The position numbers and the translations under genes were made by a program. The notes beneath the pieces were generated by a model. It was not told the DNA's origin, ran no database searches, and worked only from the letters and a program-made list of their open reading frames with translations. Of a stretch of 64,000 nucleotides of DNA, positions 1 to 9,153 are shown in pieces; the first letter of the stretch is position 1, and every line of letters starts with the position of its first letter. The stretch comes from Bacteroidales bacterium. Lineage in GTDB: Bacteria > Bacteroidota > Bacteroidia > Bacteroidales > UBA932. Location of the stretch: the NCBI GenBank assembly GCA_017477335.1, contig JAFUVY010000015.1, positions 19,791-83,790 of the forward strand, given 5' to 3'.

Positions 1-343
1 AGTTGGCATCGGCAATTGCCGGCTCTGCAACCAGGTCTTCCAGGACGTGGCGGTTTTCAATTTCAGAAACGCCAAGTACCGTGTGCCATACTTTGTTGTC
101 TTCTTTCATGGCGGCAATTACGCGGGCCATGTTCTTGAGCTTTATGACGTACTTTTCAGGGGTCCACTCGTTGGCGCCGTCGGGAAGGTACTCGTAGTCG
201 TTCTTGCCCTCGTCATGATATGTGTCAAACAGGTTCTCAAGATTGTAAAAACCAATCACGTGAGAGTTGGGGCCCTTCTGTTGTGCCGCTGCGGGCAGCA
301 GAAGGATGAGGAGTGCGGTCAGCGAAAGCAGCAGTTTTTTCAT
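1..343 (-). CDS. Exported endonuclease/exonuclease/phosphatase family protein, N-terminal part
   Basis: The reading frame opens at the ATG whose complement is at 341-343 and runs off the left edge, so only about 114 N-terminal residues are visible. It starts with a typical signal peptide (MKKLLLSLTALLILLLPAAA), then FYNLENLFDT, which fits the conserved Asn-containing first motif of the EEP fold, and later SEIEN, which carries the expected metal-binding Glu. The protein should be exported and is probably a nuclease or phosphodiesterase. It lies 6 bases downstream of the NUC1-type nuclease gene, so it is probably the last gene of the same transcript. The C-terminal catalytic Asp/His motifs are outside the window, so activity cannot be judged. 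Confidence 0.85.
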   Translation of the reverse strand, partial: MKKLLLSLTALLILLLPAAAQQKGPNSHVIGFYNLENLFDTYHDEGKNDYEYLPDGANEWTPEKYVIKLKNMARVIAAMKEDNKVWHTVLGVSEIENRHVLEDLVAEPAIADAN

Positions 344-349
344 AGGTTA

Positions 350-1549
350 TCAGTTATTCCAGAATGGGGTTAATTCAGATTCAATTTGGTTTGCCACCGA
401 ACTGCCCACCTTAAGGGCAAGATTGGGGAAGAAATCAATGCCGGTGAGCTCTTCCAACTCGTCAACGGTCATGATATAGTTCATGAAATTCTCATTTGCA
501 AGTTTGCCATCGTGCTCAAGATAGAAAGCTGCGGCTATATAGCCACCGGTCTTGGAAGCATGCGTGCTGCTCCCCTTGTAAAGCAGGGCCTTGAAATAAT
601 GAGTGGGGATCTTAACTGCAAATCCGGACTTTCCCGGAGTGGTATTGACGGATTTGTCAAAACAGCAGCCCGTTACCACGTAAAGGGTGTCGCTGCGGTC
701 GGAATAGTTCCTGACCTTGCCTTCCAGCCCCGCCCATGCTCCTCCGTTGAAGTCATAATCCTGCGGAGTCAGGTTGGTAGGATAGAAGGTGGAGATATTG
801 GCCGCTTCGGGAACATATCTGTCGGCCGACGGAAGCTGGTGCCCGCGGGTGCCCCAGCCGTATGTGCCGGCCATGTTGGGCTGCATGGAAGAAGGAATGA
901 TGGGGTCGTAACCGCCCCAGGCATCGCTGCGGGAGCCGGATCCGCGGATGGATTTGTTGAGCGGATAGGCGACCCACAGGGAAAGATGGGCATCGTAGTC
1001 CCAGTAGCAGGACCAGTTGCGAAGCCCGGACTTGGAAGAAGAGACGTACTTGTTTCCCTTCATGTCGTGGACCAGAAGCTCCCTGCCGTCACCTGCCTTG
1101 CAGGCGGGAAGTTCCAGCCAGTCCATGGGAGCGGTGTCGTAACCGTAGCGTCCGGTCTGGCCCTCCCCCTGTCCAAGCTGATGTACATCGACGGAAGTGC
1201 TGGCTCCGCCGGATTTAAGGGTAAATGTAACGTTGCGGGCAGCTCCTGTATTTGCCTCATAACGGAAAAGCACGTCTCCCTTGCTGCCGCTGCCGCTTGT
1301 GGGATCCAGGCTTCCCCAGGATGCGGTCCCCGAGGGATAAGTTGCGGTAAGAGTCCAACTACCCTGTGCCGACACAGACAAATACAGTTTGCCGCCGGCT
1401 GCCTCAAGCGTACTCCTTTTGGGGACAATGGAAATGGCCTCCGTGCCGCCTGTTTTTTCTTCCCCGCCGATAAGGTAGGAGAACTTCTCGCACGAAATCA
1501 CGGAAAGTGAGAGAAGGGCTGCTGCCAGATATTTTACTGTGCCGGACAT
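350..1549 (-). CDS. BACON-domain lipoprotein with DNA/RNA non-specific endonuclease (NUC1) domain
   Basis: This 399-residue lipoprotein starts MSGTVKYLAAALLSLSVISC, with a lipobox Cys at residue 20. The longer in-frame start 48 bases upstream would bury the signal peptide and is not used. Residues about 40-125 form a BACON-like all-beta domain. Around residue 236 is TRGHQLPSADRY, matching the DRGH motif region of beta-beta-alpha metal non-specific nucleases, with the catalytic His present and an Arg-Gly-His form seen in Bacteroidota members. The downstream QDYDFNGGAW region supplies the expected metal-binding Asn. The likely role is outer-surface or periplasmic cleavage of DNA or RNA. It sits in a minus-strand cluster with OB-fold lipoproteins and another nuclease. 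Confidence 0.85.
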   Translation of the reverse strand: MSGTVKYLAAALLSLSVISCEKFSYLIGGEEKTGGTEAISIVPKRSTLEAAGGKLYLSVSAQGSWTLTATYPSGTASWGSLDPTSGSGSKGDVLFRYEANTGAARNVTFTLKSGGASTSVDVHQLGQGEGQTGRYGYDTAPMDWLELPACKAGDGRELLVHDMKGNKYVSSSKSGLRNWSCYWDYDAHLSLWVAYPLNKSIRGSGSRSDAWGGYDPIIPSSMQPNMAGTYGWGTRGHQLPSADRYVPEAANISTFYPTNLTPQDYDFNGGAWAGLEGKVRNYSDRSDTLYVVTGCCFDKSVNTTPGKSGFAVKIPTHYFKALLYKGSSTHASKTGGYIAAAFYLEHDGKLANENFMNYIMTVDELEELTGIDFFPNLALKVGSSVANQIESELTPFWNN

Positions 1550-1576
1550 ATAGTTTAAATTTAAAGCCCAAAAGGG

Positions 1577-1596
1577 TGCCCGGCAAAAGCCGGACA
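1577..1596 (-). terminator. Intercistronic hairpin, weak terminator candidate
   Basis: An 8-bp stem (tgcccggc / gccggaca, one G-U pair in RNA) with a four-base loop lies between the 742-residue lipoprotein gene and the nuclease gene. On the minus strand it is followed by CCCTTTTGGG and CTTT rather than a clean U-run. It may attenuate or stabilise the message. Confidence 0.3.
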
Positions 1597-1622
1597 TCCT
1601 TCAGGGCGTATTGCGGTATAAA

Positions 1623-3851
1623 TTATTTCTTGTAGGTAACGGAAAGCGTTGCTATCCTGACCTGGTTGGTAGAAGCGGTAAAGGAGACGCTTGAAGCGGA
1701 GCCTTCCCATGTTCCGTTCTTGCCGTTGGCCTCAAAGGTGTAACCTTCGGGAGCGCCGGCGCCCCAGCTGCCGGGGCCCTGCTTTGCAGTGCCGTTTGCG
1801 GTGCAGGTCATTTCTATCTTCGTAATAGTGGCGCCATCTGCCTTGATTTCCAGAGTTTGATTCTTATAGACTCGAAGCTCCGTTACAGCGGAGCCACTAG
1901 CGAGATCATAGCTGGTAGAGTTTACAAAAGAGATAACGTCATCCATATTTACCACTGCTCCATTACAAGCGGCATCGGCAAGCTGCTTCTTGTCCCAGGT
2001 AACGGTAACCTCGTCCCCTGCTCCGCTCATATCACGGGCAGCGAAGGAAGCAGATGCGGGACCGTAATCTACCCAGTTGGCGTCTGAGGCTTCAATAGAA
2101 ACGGTGTACTTTGTGCCTACGGTAAACTCGGTGAGGTCGCACCAGCCTTCGAATTCCTCGTCTGCAGCGTCAGAGAAATTGAATACAATCTCGTTGCTGT
2201 ATGCATAGGCGTATGCAACATAGTCCTCAAGGTTGTCGCCTTCATAGAGGTACCAGGTGTAAGAGGAACCTGCACCAACGTTTGTGCACTCTGCGACGAA
2301 ACCGGTCTGGGTCTGAGCAAACTTGGTAACGGAGAAGGGCTTGGGTGCTTCCTCTGCCGTTGTGCCGTTGAGGCTGTAGATATAGGCCTCCTTGTTGGCG
2401 GTCTCAGGAGTATTGCCGTTATAGTTGTAGAGTTTTCCGCAGATGATCACCTCGTCTCCGACTGCTACCTGGAGGTCTCCGTCAACCCATGCACGGTTGC
2501 CAAGATAGTAAACGCCGTAGCAGGTAAACTGGGTAACGCCGCTGGTCTCGCCGGTTTCGGAGATATCGAAGGTGGCGGTGCCGTAATTGGCGCTGAAGGT
2601 ATATTTGACGGACGCAATCTTACCGGCTACATAGAAGTCCTGTTCGCTCTCGGCATTATTGCCAAGGGCTGCTGCTGCATCATAAGCTGCCTTGGGGTTG
2701 AAAGGATCGTCAAGGGTACCGGTTCCGGAAGGAGTGTCGGTGACAGGATCGGGGGTATTGCCGCCCTCGCAGGAGATGATGTATGCATCAACTACCTCGT
2801 GCTGCTGCTTGGACTCGTAGTACTTGTACTTGCCGGCAAGAGTTACGGTTGCGCCGTTTGCAACCTTGCTTGTCCAGGCGTCCTTGTTGGCCACGCTGTA
2901 AACGTAGATGGCGCCGGATGCGTCGGTAAGGTCAAAGCTGCAATACTGTGCATTGAAATTGGAAACGGTGCCGGTAAGCTTGTAGTAATTGGTTTCGTCG
3001 GCCTTTGCAATGAATTCGGCGACAGTGGTTGCGGGGGCGTTTTCGTAGTCGATGGTCTGGCCGCCGGTAGCCTCGGTTTCACCGTTGAGGCTGTAAAGAT
3101 ATGCGCCGGTTTCGGTTTCAACAAGACGGGCCTTACCGTCTGCACCGGTGCCGTAGTACTGGAGCTTACCGTAAATAACGGCAACGTCTCCCTGGGAAAT
3201 CTGCTTGTTGCCTTCTACCCACTTCTTGTTGCCGAGGTAGTTGACGCGGTATGCAGTGAACTGGGTGCCGCTTACGCCGCCGTCATCAGAAAGGGTGAAC
3301 TGAGCGTTTCCATACTGTGCGGTATAGGCCTCCTTGATAGTGGAAATCTTACCAACCACATAGAAGGGACCTACGGTCTCATGATTCTGGGTGGATTCCC
3401 AGGTAAGGTCTTTTACACGCTCAAAAGCCTGAGAAATGTTGTAGGGGTGCTCCAGGGTACCGTCACCTTCTTCAACAACATATTCGCCCAGGGCACCTTT
3501 CTGCTTGATGGTAACAATCTTGGTCCCGTAACCGCCGATGGCGATGGTAACTTCACCGCTACGGTCGTAGTTTGCATTGTCCTCCACGGAGATGCTGAGG
3601 GTCTGGGCTGCGGAGGAAGCATTTCCGCTTTCTGCACCAAGTACAATCCAGGTGTCGCTTGCAACAGCGGTCCACCTATAATTTGCATTGATGGTAACAC
3701 TCTGAGAAGCAGCATCCGTAGCCTCAAAGCTGAGCTCCAGGGGAGATACTGTAAGAGTGGGCTTGGAAGAAGATTCATTGTTCTCCTTCTGACAGGCAAC
3801 AGCCACGCTCAAAGCGGCTGCAGCCACAAGAAACAGGTTTTTGAGTTTCAT
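1623..3851 (-). CDS. BACON / OB-fold repeat lipoprotein
   Basis: This is a 742-residue surface lipoprotein (signal MKLKNLFLVAAAALSVAVAC, lipobox Cys 20). A BACON-like domain covers about 33-115. Two long similar modules follow at about 130-255 and 370-490, each with the order FYVVGKI or FYVAGKI, then a Gly-Asn-rich strand, YLGN, a GDV/GDE turn, GKL, and a closing YLYSLNG or YIYSLNG. Between them, about 262-358, is a shorter OB-fold-like domain (YKLTGTVSNF, then GAIYVYSV). The C-terminal quarter resembles beta-sandwich tails of Bacteroidota secreted proteins. The modules resemble DUF6359/DUF5689-type OB folds, but I cannot confirm the family. Binding of nucleic acid for the neighbouring nucleases and TonB receptor is inference. 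Confidence 0.75.
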   Translation of the reverse strand: MKLKNLFLVAAAALSVAVACQKENNESSSKPTLTVSPLELSFEATDAASQSVTINANYRWTAVASDTWIVLGAESGNASSAAQTLSISVEDNANYDRSGEVTIAIGGYGTKIVTIKQKGALGEYVVEEGDGTLEHPYNISQAFERVKDLTWESTQNHETVGPFYVVGKISTIKEAYTAQYGNAQFTLSDDGGVSGTQFTAYRVNYLGNKKWVEGNKQISQGDVAVIYGKLQYYGTGADGKARLVETETGAYLYSLNGETEATGGQTIDYENAPATTVAEFIAKADETNYYKLTGTVSNFNAQYCSFDLTDASGAIYVYSVANKDAWTSKVANGATVTLAGKYKYYESKQQHEVVDAYIISCEGGNTPDPVTDTPSGTGTLDDPFNPKAAYDAAAALGNNAESEQDFYVAGKIASVKYTFSANYGTATFDISETGETSGVTQFTCYGVYYLGNRAWVDGDLQVAVGDEVIICGKLYNYNGNTPETANKEAYIYSLNGTTAEEAPKPFSVTKFAQTQTGFVAECTNVGAGSSYTWYLYEGDNLEDYVAYAYAYSNEIVFNFSDAADEEFEGWCDLTEFTVGTKYTVSIEASDANWVDYGPASASFAARDMSGAGDEVTVTWDKKQLADAACNGAVVNMDDVISFVNSTSYDLASGSAVTELRVYKNQTLEIKADGATITKIEMTCTANGTAKQGPGSWGAGAPEGYTFEANGKNGTWEGSASSVSFTASTNQVRIATLSVTYKK

Positions 3852-3898
3852 AAAAGATTGAATATTAAAAAATTTTATGGATTCCTCTTAACAGTTTA

Positions 3899-3928
3899 CA
3901 AATATACTAATTTTTCCATAATTACCAA
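3899..3928 (-). promoter_or_regulatory. Bacteroidota-type promoter for the 742-residue lipoprotein gene
   Basis: On the minus strand a TATATTTG box (3899-3906) matches TAnnTTTG and a TTG box (3926-3928) lies 19 bases upstream. It sits just after the terminator of the upstream gene, so this part of the cluster may be transcribed separately. Confidence 0.55.
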
Positions 3929-3932
3929 AGAC

Positions 3933-3963
3933 AAAAAGGACCGGCCCCCGAGGGAGCCGGTCC
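3933..3963 (-). terminator. Rho-independent terminator after the 567-residue lipoprotein gene
   Basis: A perfect 8-bp stem, ggaccggc (3938-3945) with gccggtcc (3956-3963), is followed on the minus strand by five U residues and a further U-rich stretch. It lies 23 bases beyond the stop codon of the gene ending at 3986. Confidence 0.75.
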
Positions 3964-3985
3964 AAAGCATTAAAAAGGATGATTC

Positions 3986-5689
3986 TTATTTGGCGGGTTG
4001 AACTGCCACAAGATAGCCCTTGGTAAGTTCAGGAGTCATATCCCCGTTCTTTACGTACTTCTGGAGATTACCTGTTACGTACACAATGTCGCCTTCCCCG
4101 AAAGCTTCGGCGTCGGTGAAAAGTTCGTTGTCGAAGCTCTTTGCACGGAACACGGTAAGAAGGGAAGCGTCGTCAGAGGCATCGCCGACGGTGAAGGTGG
4201 CATTGCCATACTTGGTATCAATGCCGTTGGCACCCACCACGATACCCTTGACAACATAGGTCTCATCAGTGGTTTTGCCATCGTCAAGGGCGTCAATGAT
4301 TTCCAGAGCCTTTGCTACGGAGATGGGACGGGTAAGAGTGACGATTGAGCTGCCGGTGGAAACCTGAGGGGTAACCACCTCGTTCTTGACATACTTCTGG
4401 AGTACGCCCTTCACGACTACGATGTCACCTGCCTGGATCTGATCCTCTGCAGTGAAATCTGCTCCGTCGATGTACTTGCCGCGATAAACGGTGATGGTTT
4501 CTTCATTCGAACCGTTGTCGGAAATCGTATATCCTGCATTCTTGTAGGAGAGGCTTACTTCGCTGACATTGGCGATGATACCCTTCACATAAACCTCGGT
4601 GGGAGTCTTGCCGCCGTCTGCAAGTGCATTGATAACTTCCAGGGCCTCAGCTACGGTGTAAGGCTTTTCGGCGGTGCCGTTGGCCTGGTAGGCAAGCTGC
4701 TTGAGGGTGAGGACAAGGTCTGCGGCACCGTCGGCCTTGACGGTAAGGGTGGCCACGCGGTCCTCTGCAACCTCGTTGGCGGGGAATTCAACCTCTATGG
4801 TACCGCTCTCGGTGCCGGTCTGGGTGAAGGAAGTGAGCCAGGCAGCGTCGCTGGAAACGGTCCATGCGCCGGTGAGGTTGGCAGCGGTGATGTCAAAGCT
4901 GGCCTTGGTCTCGGATGCTGCAACGGTAACCTCCGCATTCTTTGTGGAAAGGGTGGGCTGGGTGTTCTTCTCCAGGGAGACAAGATAAGCCTTGTTCTGG
5001 GAAGTCTCCGGCGTGCCGCCGTAGTTCATGAGGACACCGTAGATCATCACCTTGTCACCCTTGGCAATGTTCTGCTTGGAAACATCGTCATACTTCTCGT
5101 TGTCAAAGTAGAGGATGCGGTAGCACTGGAACTCGGGAACGTCGGTGGTTCCGTCGGAGGAGATGTTGAAGTTGGCGTTGCCGAACTGGGTGCCGAATTC
5201 CTCTACGATGGAGGTGATGATACCGGTCACGTAGTACTTCTTGGGGGTTTCGGCCTTGTCTGCAAGCTTGCCGCACAAGGCAACTGCCTGCTCTACGGTC
5301 ATTGGATCATCGACGCTGAGGCCGTGCTCAATCTCGCCGGATTCCTGAACCAGGGAGGCCAGTTTGAAATCTCCGTTGGCACCTTTTACGGTAATGACTG
5401 CCGTGCGGCTCTTGGAATCCGTATTGGCGGCAAAGTTGACGTCCAGGGTGGCGTCTCCGTTACCGGACAGGGCAGAGAGCGTGAGCCAGTCACCGGTCTG
5501 AGCGATGGTTGCAGTCCATGCTCCTGAAGCCTTCACCTTGATTTCTGTAGCACCGGCCTCGCGGGGAAGAGCCATATAGGAAGGAGTGATGTCAACAGAC
5601 AGTTCCTTGGTTTTGACGGGCTCGTCCACGGTGCAGGCGGCAAACAGGGATACGCCTGCAATAAAGGAGAGTATATGTCTTAATTTCAT
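3986..5689 (-). CDS. BACON / triple OB-fold repeat lipoprotein
   Basis: This 567-residue lipoprotein (signal MKLRHILSFIAGVSLFAAC, lipobox Cys 19) alternates BACON-like domains at about 35-110 and 245-330 with OB-fold-like modules at about 115-240, 340-450 and 455-567. Each module opens with a helix like VEQAVAL, VAEALEVINAL or VAKALEIIDAL, then a strand such as YYVTGII, VYVKGII or YVVKGIV, and ends with GVL or GNL before a Lys-Tyr-rich turn. The three copies point to internal duplication. It starts 15 bases downstream of the TonB receptor gene, in the position where a SusD-like partner would normally be, so a surface substrate-binding role is likely. The ligand is not shown; nucleic acid is inferred from the neighbours. 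Confidence 0.75.
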   Translation of the reverse strand: MKLRHILSFIAGVSLFAACTVDEPVKTKELSVDITPSYMALPREAGATEIKVKASGAWTATIAQTGDWLTLSALSGNGDATLDVNFAANTDSKSRTAVITVKGANGDFKLASLVQESGEIEHGLSVDDPMTVEQAVALCGKLADKAETPKKYYVTGIITSIVEEFGTQFGNANFNISSDGTTDVPEFQCYRILYFDNEKYDDVSKQNIAKGDKVMIYGVLMNYGGTPETSQNKAYLVSLEKNTQPTLSTKNAEVTVAASETKASFDITAANLTGAWTVSSDAAWLTSFTQTGTESGTIEVEFPANEVAEDRVATLTVKADGAADLVLTLKQLAYQANGTAEKPYTVAEALEVINALADGGKTPTEVYVKGIIANVSEVSLSYKNAGYTISDNGSNEETITVYRGKYIDGADFTAEDQIQAGDIVVVKGVLQKYVKNEVVTPQVSTGSSIVTLTRPISVAKALEIIDALDDGKTTDETYVVKGIVVGANGIDTKYGNATFTVGDASDDASLLTVFRAKSFDNELFTDAEAFGEGDIVYVTGNLQKYVKNGDMTPELTKGYLVAVQPAK

Positions 5690-5704
5690 GGTATATTCCT
5701 GTAA

Positions 5705-8700
5705 TTAGTTGAACAAATATTTCACGCCAAGCTGCAGATACCAGAGCTGGCCGCTGGAGTGAGAGTGTGACCAGGTCTTTGCACCGGCCTTCAGAGGAGT
5801 GTCAAAGATGGGCTGTCCGTCCGGAGTATAACCGCTCAGGGAGAGGATCTGGCCGTTGTTGGCGCTCTTGTCGAAGGTGTTGATTACACTCCAGCTGTTG
5901 TTCAGGAGGTTACCCGCATTCATGAGGTCTGCGCTGAGCTGGATTGTGTGCTTGGTGCTGCCAAGACGGAACTTGATGTCCTGGGAGAGCTTGAGGTCAA
6001 CATAGTGAACCATGGGAGCGTGGACGCCGTAAGCCTCTGCATACTTGCCCTTGTGGGAAGAGAGGTAGGAATCCTGCTCTACGAAAGCCCAGAAGTTGTC
6101 GCGGGCCTCGTCGGAGACAAACAGAATCTCGTTCTTGGAGTTGGGGATGTAGATAAGATCCTGGGAGATGCCGTCACCGTTGACGTCGCCGTCAAACATG
6201 TAGCTGTATCCGGTAGGAACGTATCCCTGATAGAACAGGCCGATGTTGGTGCCCCAGGGCATGCGGTAGGAGATGCTTGCCATTACGCGGTGGGGATTCA
6301 CATAGGTAGAACCGTGCAGGGCGCCGAAGGAAGGACCGTCAACCGTGGGAAGACTCTGATAAACGGAACCTGCGTTGTTTCCGGGCATGCCGGTGATTTC
6401 CTTCTGGTCGTTGAAGGTGTAGGATGCGGTGATCTTGAGGTCCCTTACAGGCTCTGCCGTTGCGGAGAGAACGAAGATATGGCCATAACCCTTGTTGGTG
6501 TTGGTGAGAACGTAAGCGGGAACGCCGGTATAGCCGGAGTAGGCGCTGTTATAGACATGACGGTTGTCAGGACCGGTCCACTGGGGCCAGTTGGCGTTGT
6601 CCGTAACGTTCCAGTCTGCGATAAGGGTGCCGTTGATGGTCTTTTTGAAGGTGTATTCCGCAGTCAAGCTCAGAGGGAAGCTGACGGGAACCTGATAGTC
6701 AATGCCGATGGAAGTCTTCCATACCTGAGGCATCTTGAAGTTGGGGTCAACTGCATTGATAGGGGAAGAAATGGAACCCATGGAAGGATCGATGTTGATG
6801 GGGTTCTTGTCTGCATCGATGCTGTTGAGCTTGTTCAGGATTTCGTCAACGGTAACGGGCATCCTGCCACCGTTGTTGACTGCTGCAAACTGGTCCAGAC
6901 CGGCATTGCGCTCGGTGGGAACACCGTTCTCATAGTGGGTGGTGAGCACGGAGAGGTGCTGGAACATGGCTGCATTGGTAGGCATGTTGGTCATGTAAAC
7001 CAGGGGCAGACGGCCTGCGAACAGACCGGTACCGCCGCGAACCTTAAGGCTCCTGTTGCCAAAGACATCCCATGTGAAGCCAACGCGGGGAGAAATCTGG
7101 ACATTGGTCTTGGGCCAGTGACCGGTGTCGATGTGACGGCCGTTGTAGTCAAGGCCAAGCACGGCGTTGTTGGTCATCAGGTCCTTGTCGTTGTAGAGGA
7201 TGGTATCGAAGCGGATACCTGCGGTGAGCTTGAACCTGTCGGTCACATCCCACTCGTCCTGACCGTAAAGGCCAATCTGGGAATACTGGATACGGGCACT
7301 GGGAGTGTCACCCATGCCGTTGTTCTTGTAACCGTAGGTGAGGGCGACGGTTTCAGGAGCTGCGCCGTTTATAAAGTCGTCCACGCTGCGGAAGCGGTAA
7401 TAACCGGTACCTTCACGGAGGTAGGCGTTGTCTGCGAACTGGTATTCAAAGTTTACACCGCCGGTGATCTTGTGGTTGCCGGCATAGTAGGTAAGGTCAT
7501 CCTTGGCGTTGAAAACGCGGTTGTGGACACCATTGTACCAGGTGAAGAGTTCGTAGCCTGCGGAGATGTAGGGTTCCAGGGTCTGCTTCTTGACGGAACC
7601 GTCTGGATTTGCCTCATAACCATTCAGGATGTCGATGAAGGGGAAGGGCTTGGAGTCCGACCCGCGGATATCCTCAATGTTGGAATAGGTAATAAGCAGC
7701 TGGTTGGAGAGGTTCTGGGTGAAGCGGCTGTTCAGATCCAGGGAGTAGGAGCGGACGTCATTGCGCATCGAGTAAATGGAATTGACGTAGGCCATGGAAT
7801 ACTCGGACAGTCGGTTCAGGCTGAGACGGGTACCCTTGAGTTCCTCAAGGGAGCCGTCCTTGGTGCTGCTGAAGTCCGCGGAGTTACCGTTTGTACCCAC
7901 CCAGTCCTGATTGGAGGTGTAGTTGAAACGGAAGGCAAGGTGATGGTTGTCGGTTATATTCCAGTCCAGCTTGGCCAGAACCTTAAGGTTGCTGGTAGGC
8001 TTGTTGTAACCGGAAAGGTCCCAACCGCCGGTGTCGTATCCGTAAACGTCGCGGAGGTGGTTGGATACCCTCTCCATGTCGGCCACGGTGGTCTGTGCGA
8101 TGTATGCGTCCTTATTCTTTACGCCGTCAGTGGAAGGCTGCCACTGGCTAACCTGCTTCTTGGAGCCGGAATATTCCGCACTTGCAAAGAAGAAGAGTTT
8201 GTTCTTTACGATGGGGAAGCCCACGGTGCCGCCGAAAACAGTCTGGGGATCACGGCCGACCACCACGGACTCGCCGTCAATCTTGTTTCCGGAGAGTTTG
8301 CCGCTCTGGTGGTAAGCGTAAGCGGTGACCTTGGGAGTGTTGGTACCGGACTTGGTGATTGCGTTTACTCCGCCGCCGATGAAGTTGGACTGACGTACGT
8401 CAAAGGGAGATACCACAATCTGAACTTCCTCAATTGCATCCATGGAAACGGGCATGCCGCCGCCGGGCAGATAGGAAGAAAGGCCGAAGTTGTTGTTGAA
8501 GTTTGCACCGTCAATGGTAAAGTTGACGCTACGGCCGTCACCGCCGGCTACGTTCATGCCGTTACCGCCGTAAGGGGAGAGCTTCACGATATCGGTAATG
8601 CTGCGGTTTGCGGTGGGGAGAGCCAGGATGTCGTCATTGGAGATGTTGGTGACGGCACCGGTCTTTTCCTGTGCTGCGAACTTGGAGGTGGGGGAAGCCA

Positions 8701-9067
8701 CGAACACAAGTGCATCCAGGAATTCCGAGGACTCGTTGAGAAGGGCGTCCAGCACAAAGGCCTGGCCCAGCTTGAGGCTGATGTCAGTGTAAGCGACAGA
8801 CTGGTAGCCAAGGTTGGAAATCTCCACCTTGTAAGGACCACCGGTACGCATACCCTGAATGGTGTAACGACCCTCGTTGTTGGTAATTACGCCATAGTGA
8901 GTACCTGAGGGCTCATGGGTTGCCTGTACGGCAGCACCGGGTACGGGAATTCCGTCCTGATCCACCACGCGGCCCGTGAGGGTTGCGGTGGTGACCTGAG
9001 CATAGGCAACAGTGCCCGCAATCATCATTGTGAAAGCGAGCAGAATGCTTTTGAAAGCGTTTCTCAT
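5705..9067 (-). CDS. Oar-like TonB-dependent outer-membrane receptor
   Basis: This 1120-residue protein has a signal peptide (about 1-23, ending AYAQ), a carboxypeptidase-regulatory-like beta-sandwich domain at about 27-105 (TGRVVDQDGIPVPGA, then NNEGRYTIQGM), a plug domain at about 130-240 and a long beta-barrel ending in KYLFN. The architecture matches Oar/SusC-type receptors of Bacteroidota, which import large substrates with TonB energy. No SusD homologue is adjacent; instead two OB-fold/BACON lipoproteins and two nucleases follow on the same strand. The substrate may therefore be nucleic-acid fragments or nucleotides, which is inference. The size is normal for the family and there is no sign of damage. 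Confidence 0.92.
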   Translation of the reverse strand: MRNAFKSILLAFTMMIAGTVAYAQVTTATLTGRVVDQDGIPVPGAAVQATHEPSGTHYGVITNNEGRYTIQGMRTGGPYKVEISNLGYQSVAYTDISLKLGQAFVLDALLNESSEFLDALVFVASPTSKFAAQEKTGAVTNISNDDILALPTANRSITDIVKLSPYGGNGMNVAGGDGRSVNFTIDGANFNNNFGLSSYLPGGGMPVSMDAIEEVQIVVSPFDVRQSNFIGGGVNAITKSGTNTPKVTAYAYHQSGKLSGNKIDGESVVVGRDPQTVFGGTVGFPIVKNKLFFFASAEYSGSKKQVSQWQPSTDGVKNKDAYIAQTTVADMERVSNHLRDVYGYDTGGWDLSGYNKPTSNLKVLAKLDWNITDNHHLAFRFNYTSNQDWVGTNGNSADFSSTKDGSLEELKGTRLSLNRLSEYSMAYVNSIYSMRNDVRSYSLDLNSRFTQNLSNQLLITYSNIEDIRGSDSKPFPFIDILNGYEANPDGSVKKQTLEPYISAGYELFTWYNGVHNRVFNAKDDLTYYAGNHKITGGVNFEYQFADNAYLREGTGYYRFRSVDDFINGAAPETVALTYGYKNNGMGDTPSARIQYSQIGLYGQDEWDVTDRFKLTAGIRFDTILYNDKDLMTNNAVLGLDYNGRHIDTGHWPKTNVQISPRVGFTWDVFGNRSLKVRGGTGLFAGRLPLVYMTNMPTNAAMFQHLSVLTTHYENGVPTERNAGLDQFAAVNNGGRMPVTVDEILNKLNSIDADKNPINIDPSMGSISSPINAVDPNFKMPQVWKTSIGIDYQVPVSFPLSLTAEYTFKKTINGTLIADWNVTDNANWPQWTGPDNRHVYNSAYSGYTGVPAYVLTNTNKGYGHIFVLSATAEPVRDLKITASYTFNDQKEITGMPGNNAGSVYQSLPTVDGPSFGALHGSTYVNPHRVMASISYRMPWGTNIGLFYQGYVPTGYSYMFDGDVNGDGISQDLIYIPNSKNEILFVSDEARDNFWAFVEQDSYLSSHKGKYAEAYGVHAPMVHYVDLKLSQDIKFRLGSTKHTIQLSADLMNAGNLLNNSWSVINTFDKSANNGQILSLSGYTPDGQPIFDTPLKAGAKTWSHSHSSGQLWYLQLGVKYLFN

Positions 9068-9118
9068 AAATTTGGTGAATAATTATTGATTTGAGTTTAC
9101 CGTCAACAATAACGGGGA

Positions 9119-9149
9119 CAAATTTAGTACTTTTTTAATACTTACGCAA
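9119..9149 (-). promoter_or_regulatory. Bacteroidota-type promoter for the TonB receptor cluster
   Basis: On the minus strand TAAATTTG (9119-9126) matches the -7 consensus and TTG (9147-9149) lies 20 bases upstream within a T-rich run. It leaves a leader of roughly 45 bases before the TonB receptor start codon. Confidence 0.6.
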
Positions 9150-9153
9150 AAAT

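Noticed and set aside
5948-8908. Open frame of 986 codons on the plus strand
   Set aside because: It is the antisense shadow of the TonB receptor gene; it has no domain and comes from codon bias in the real gene.
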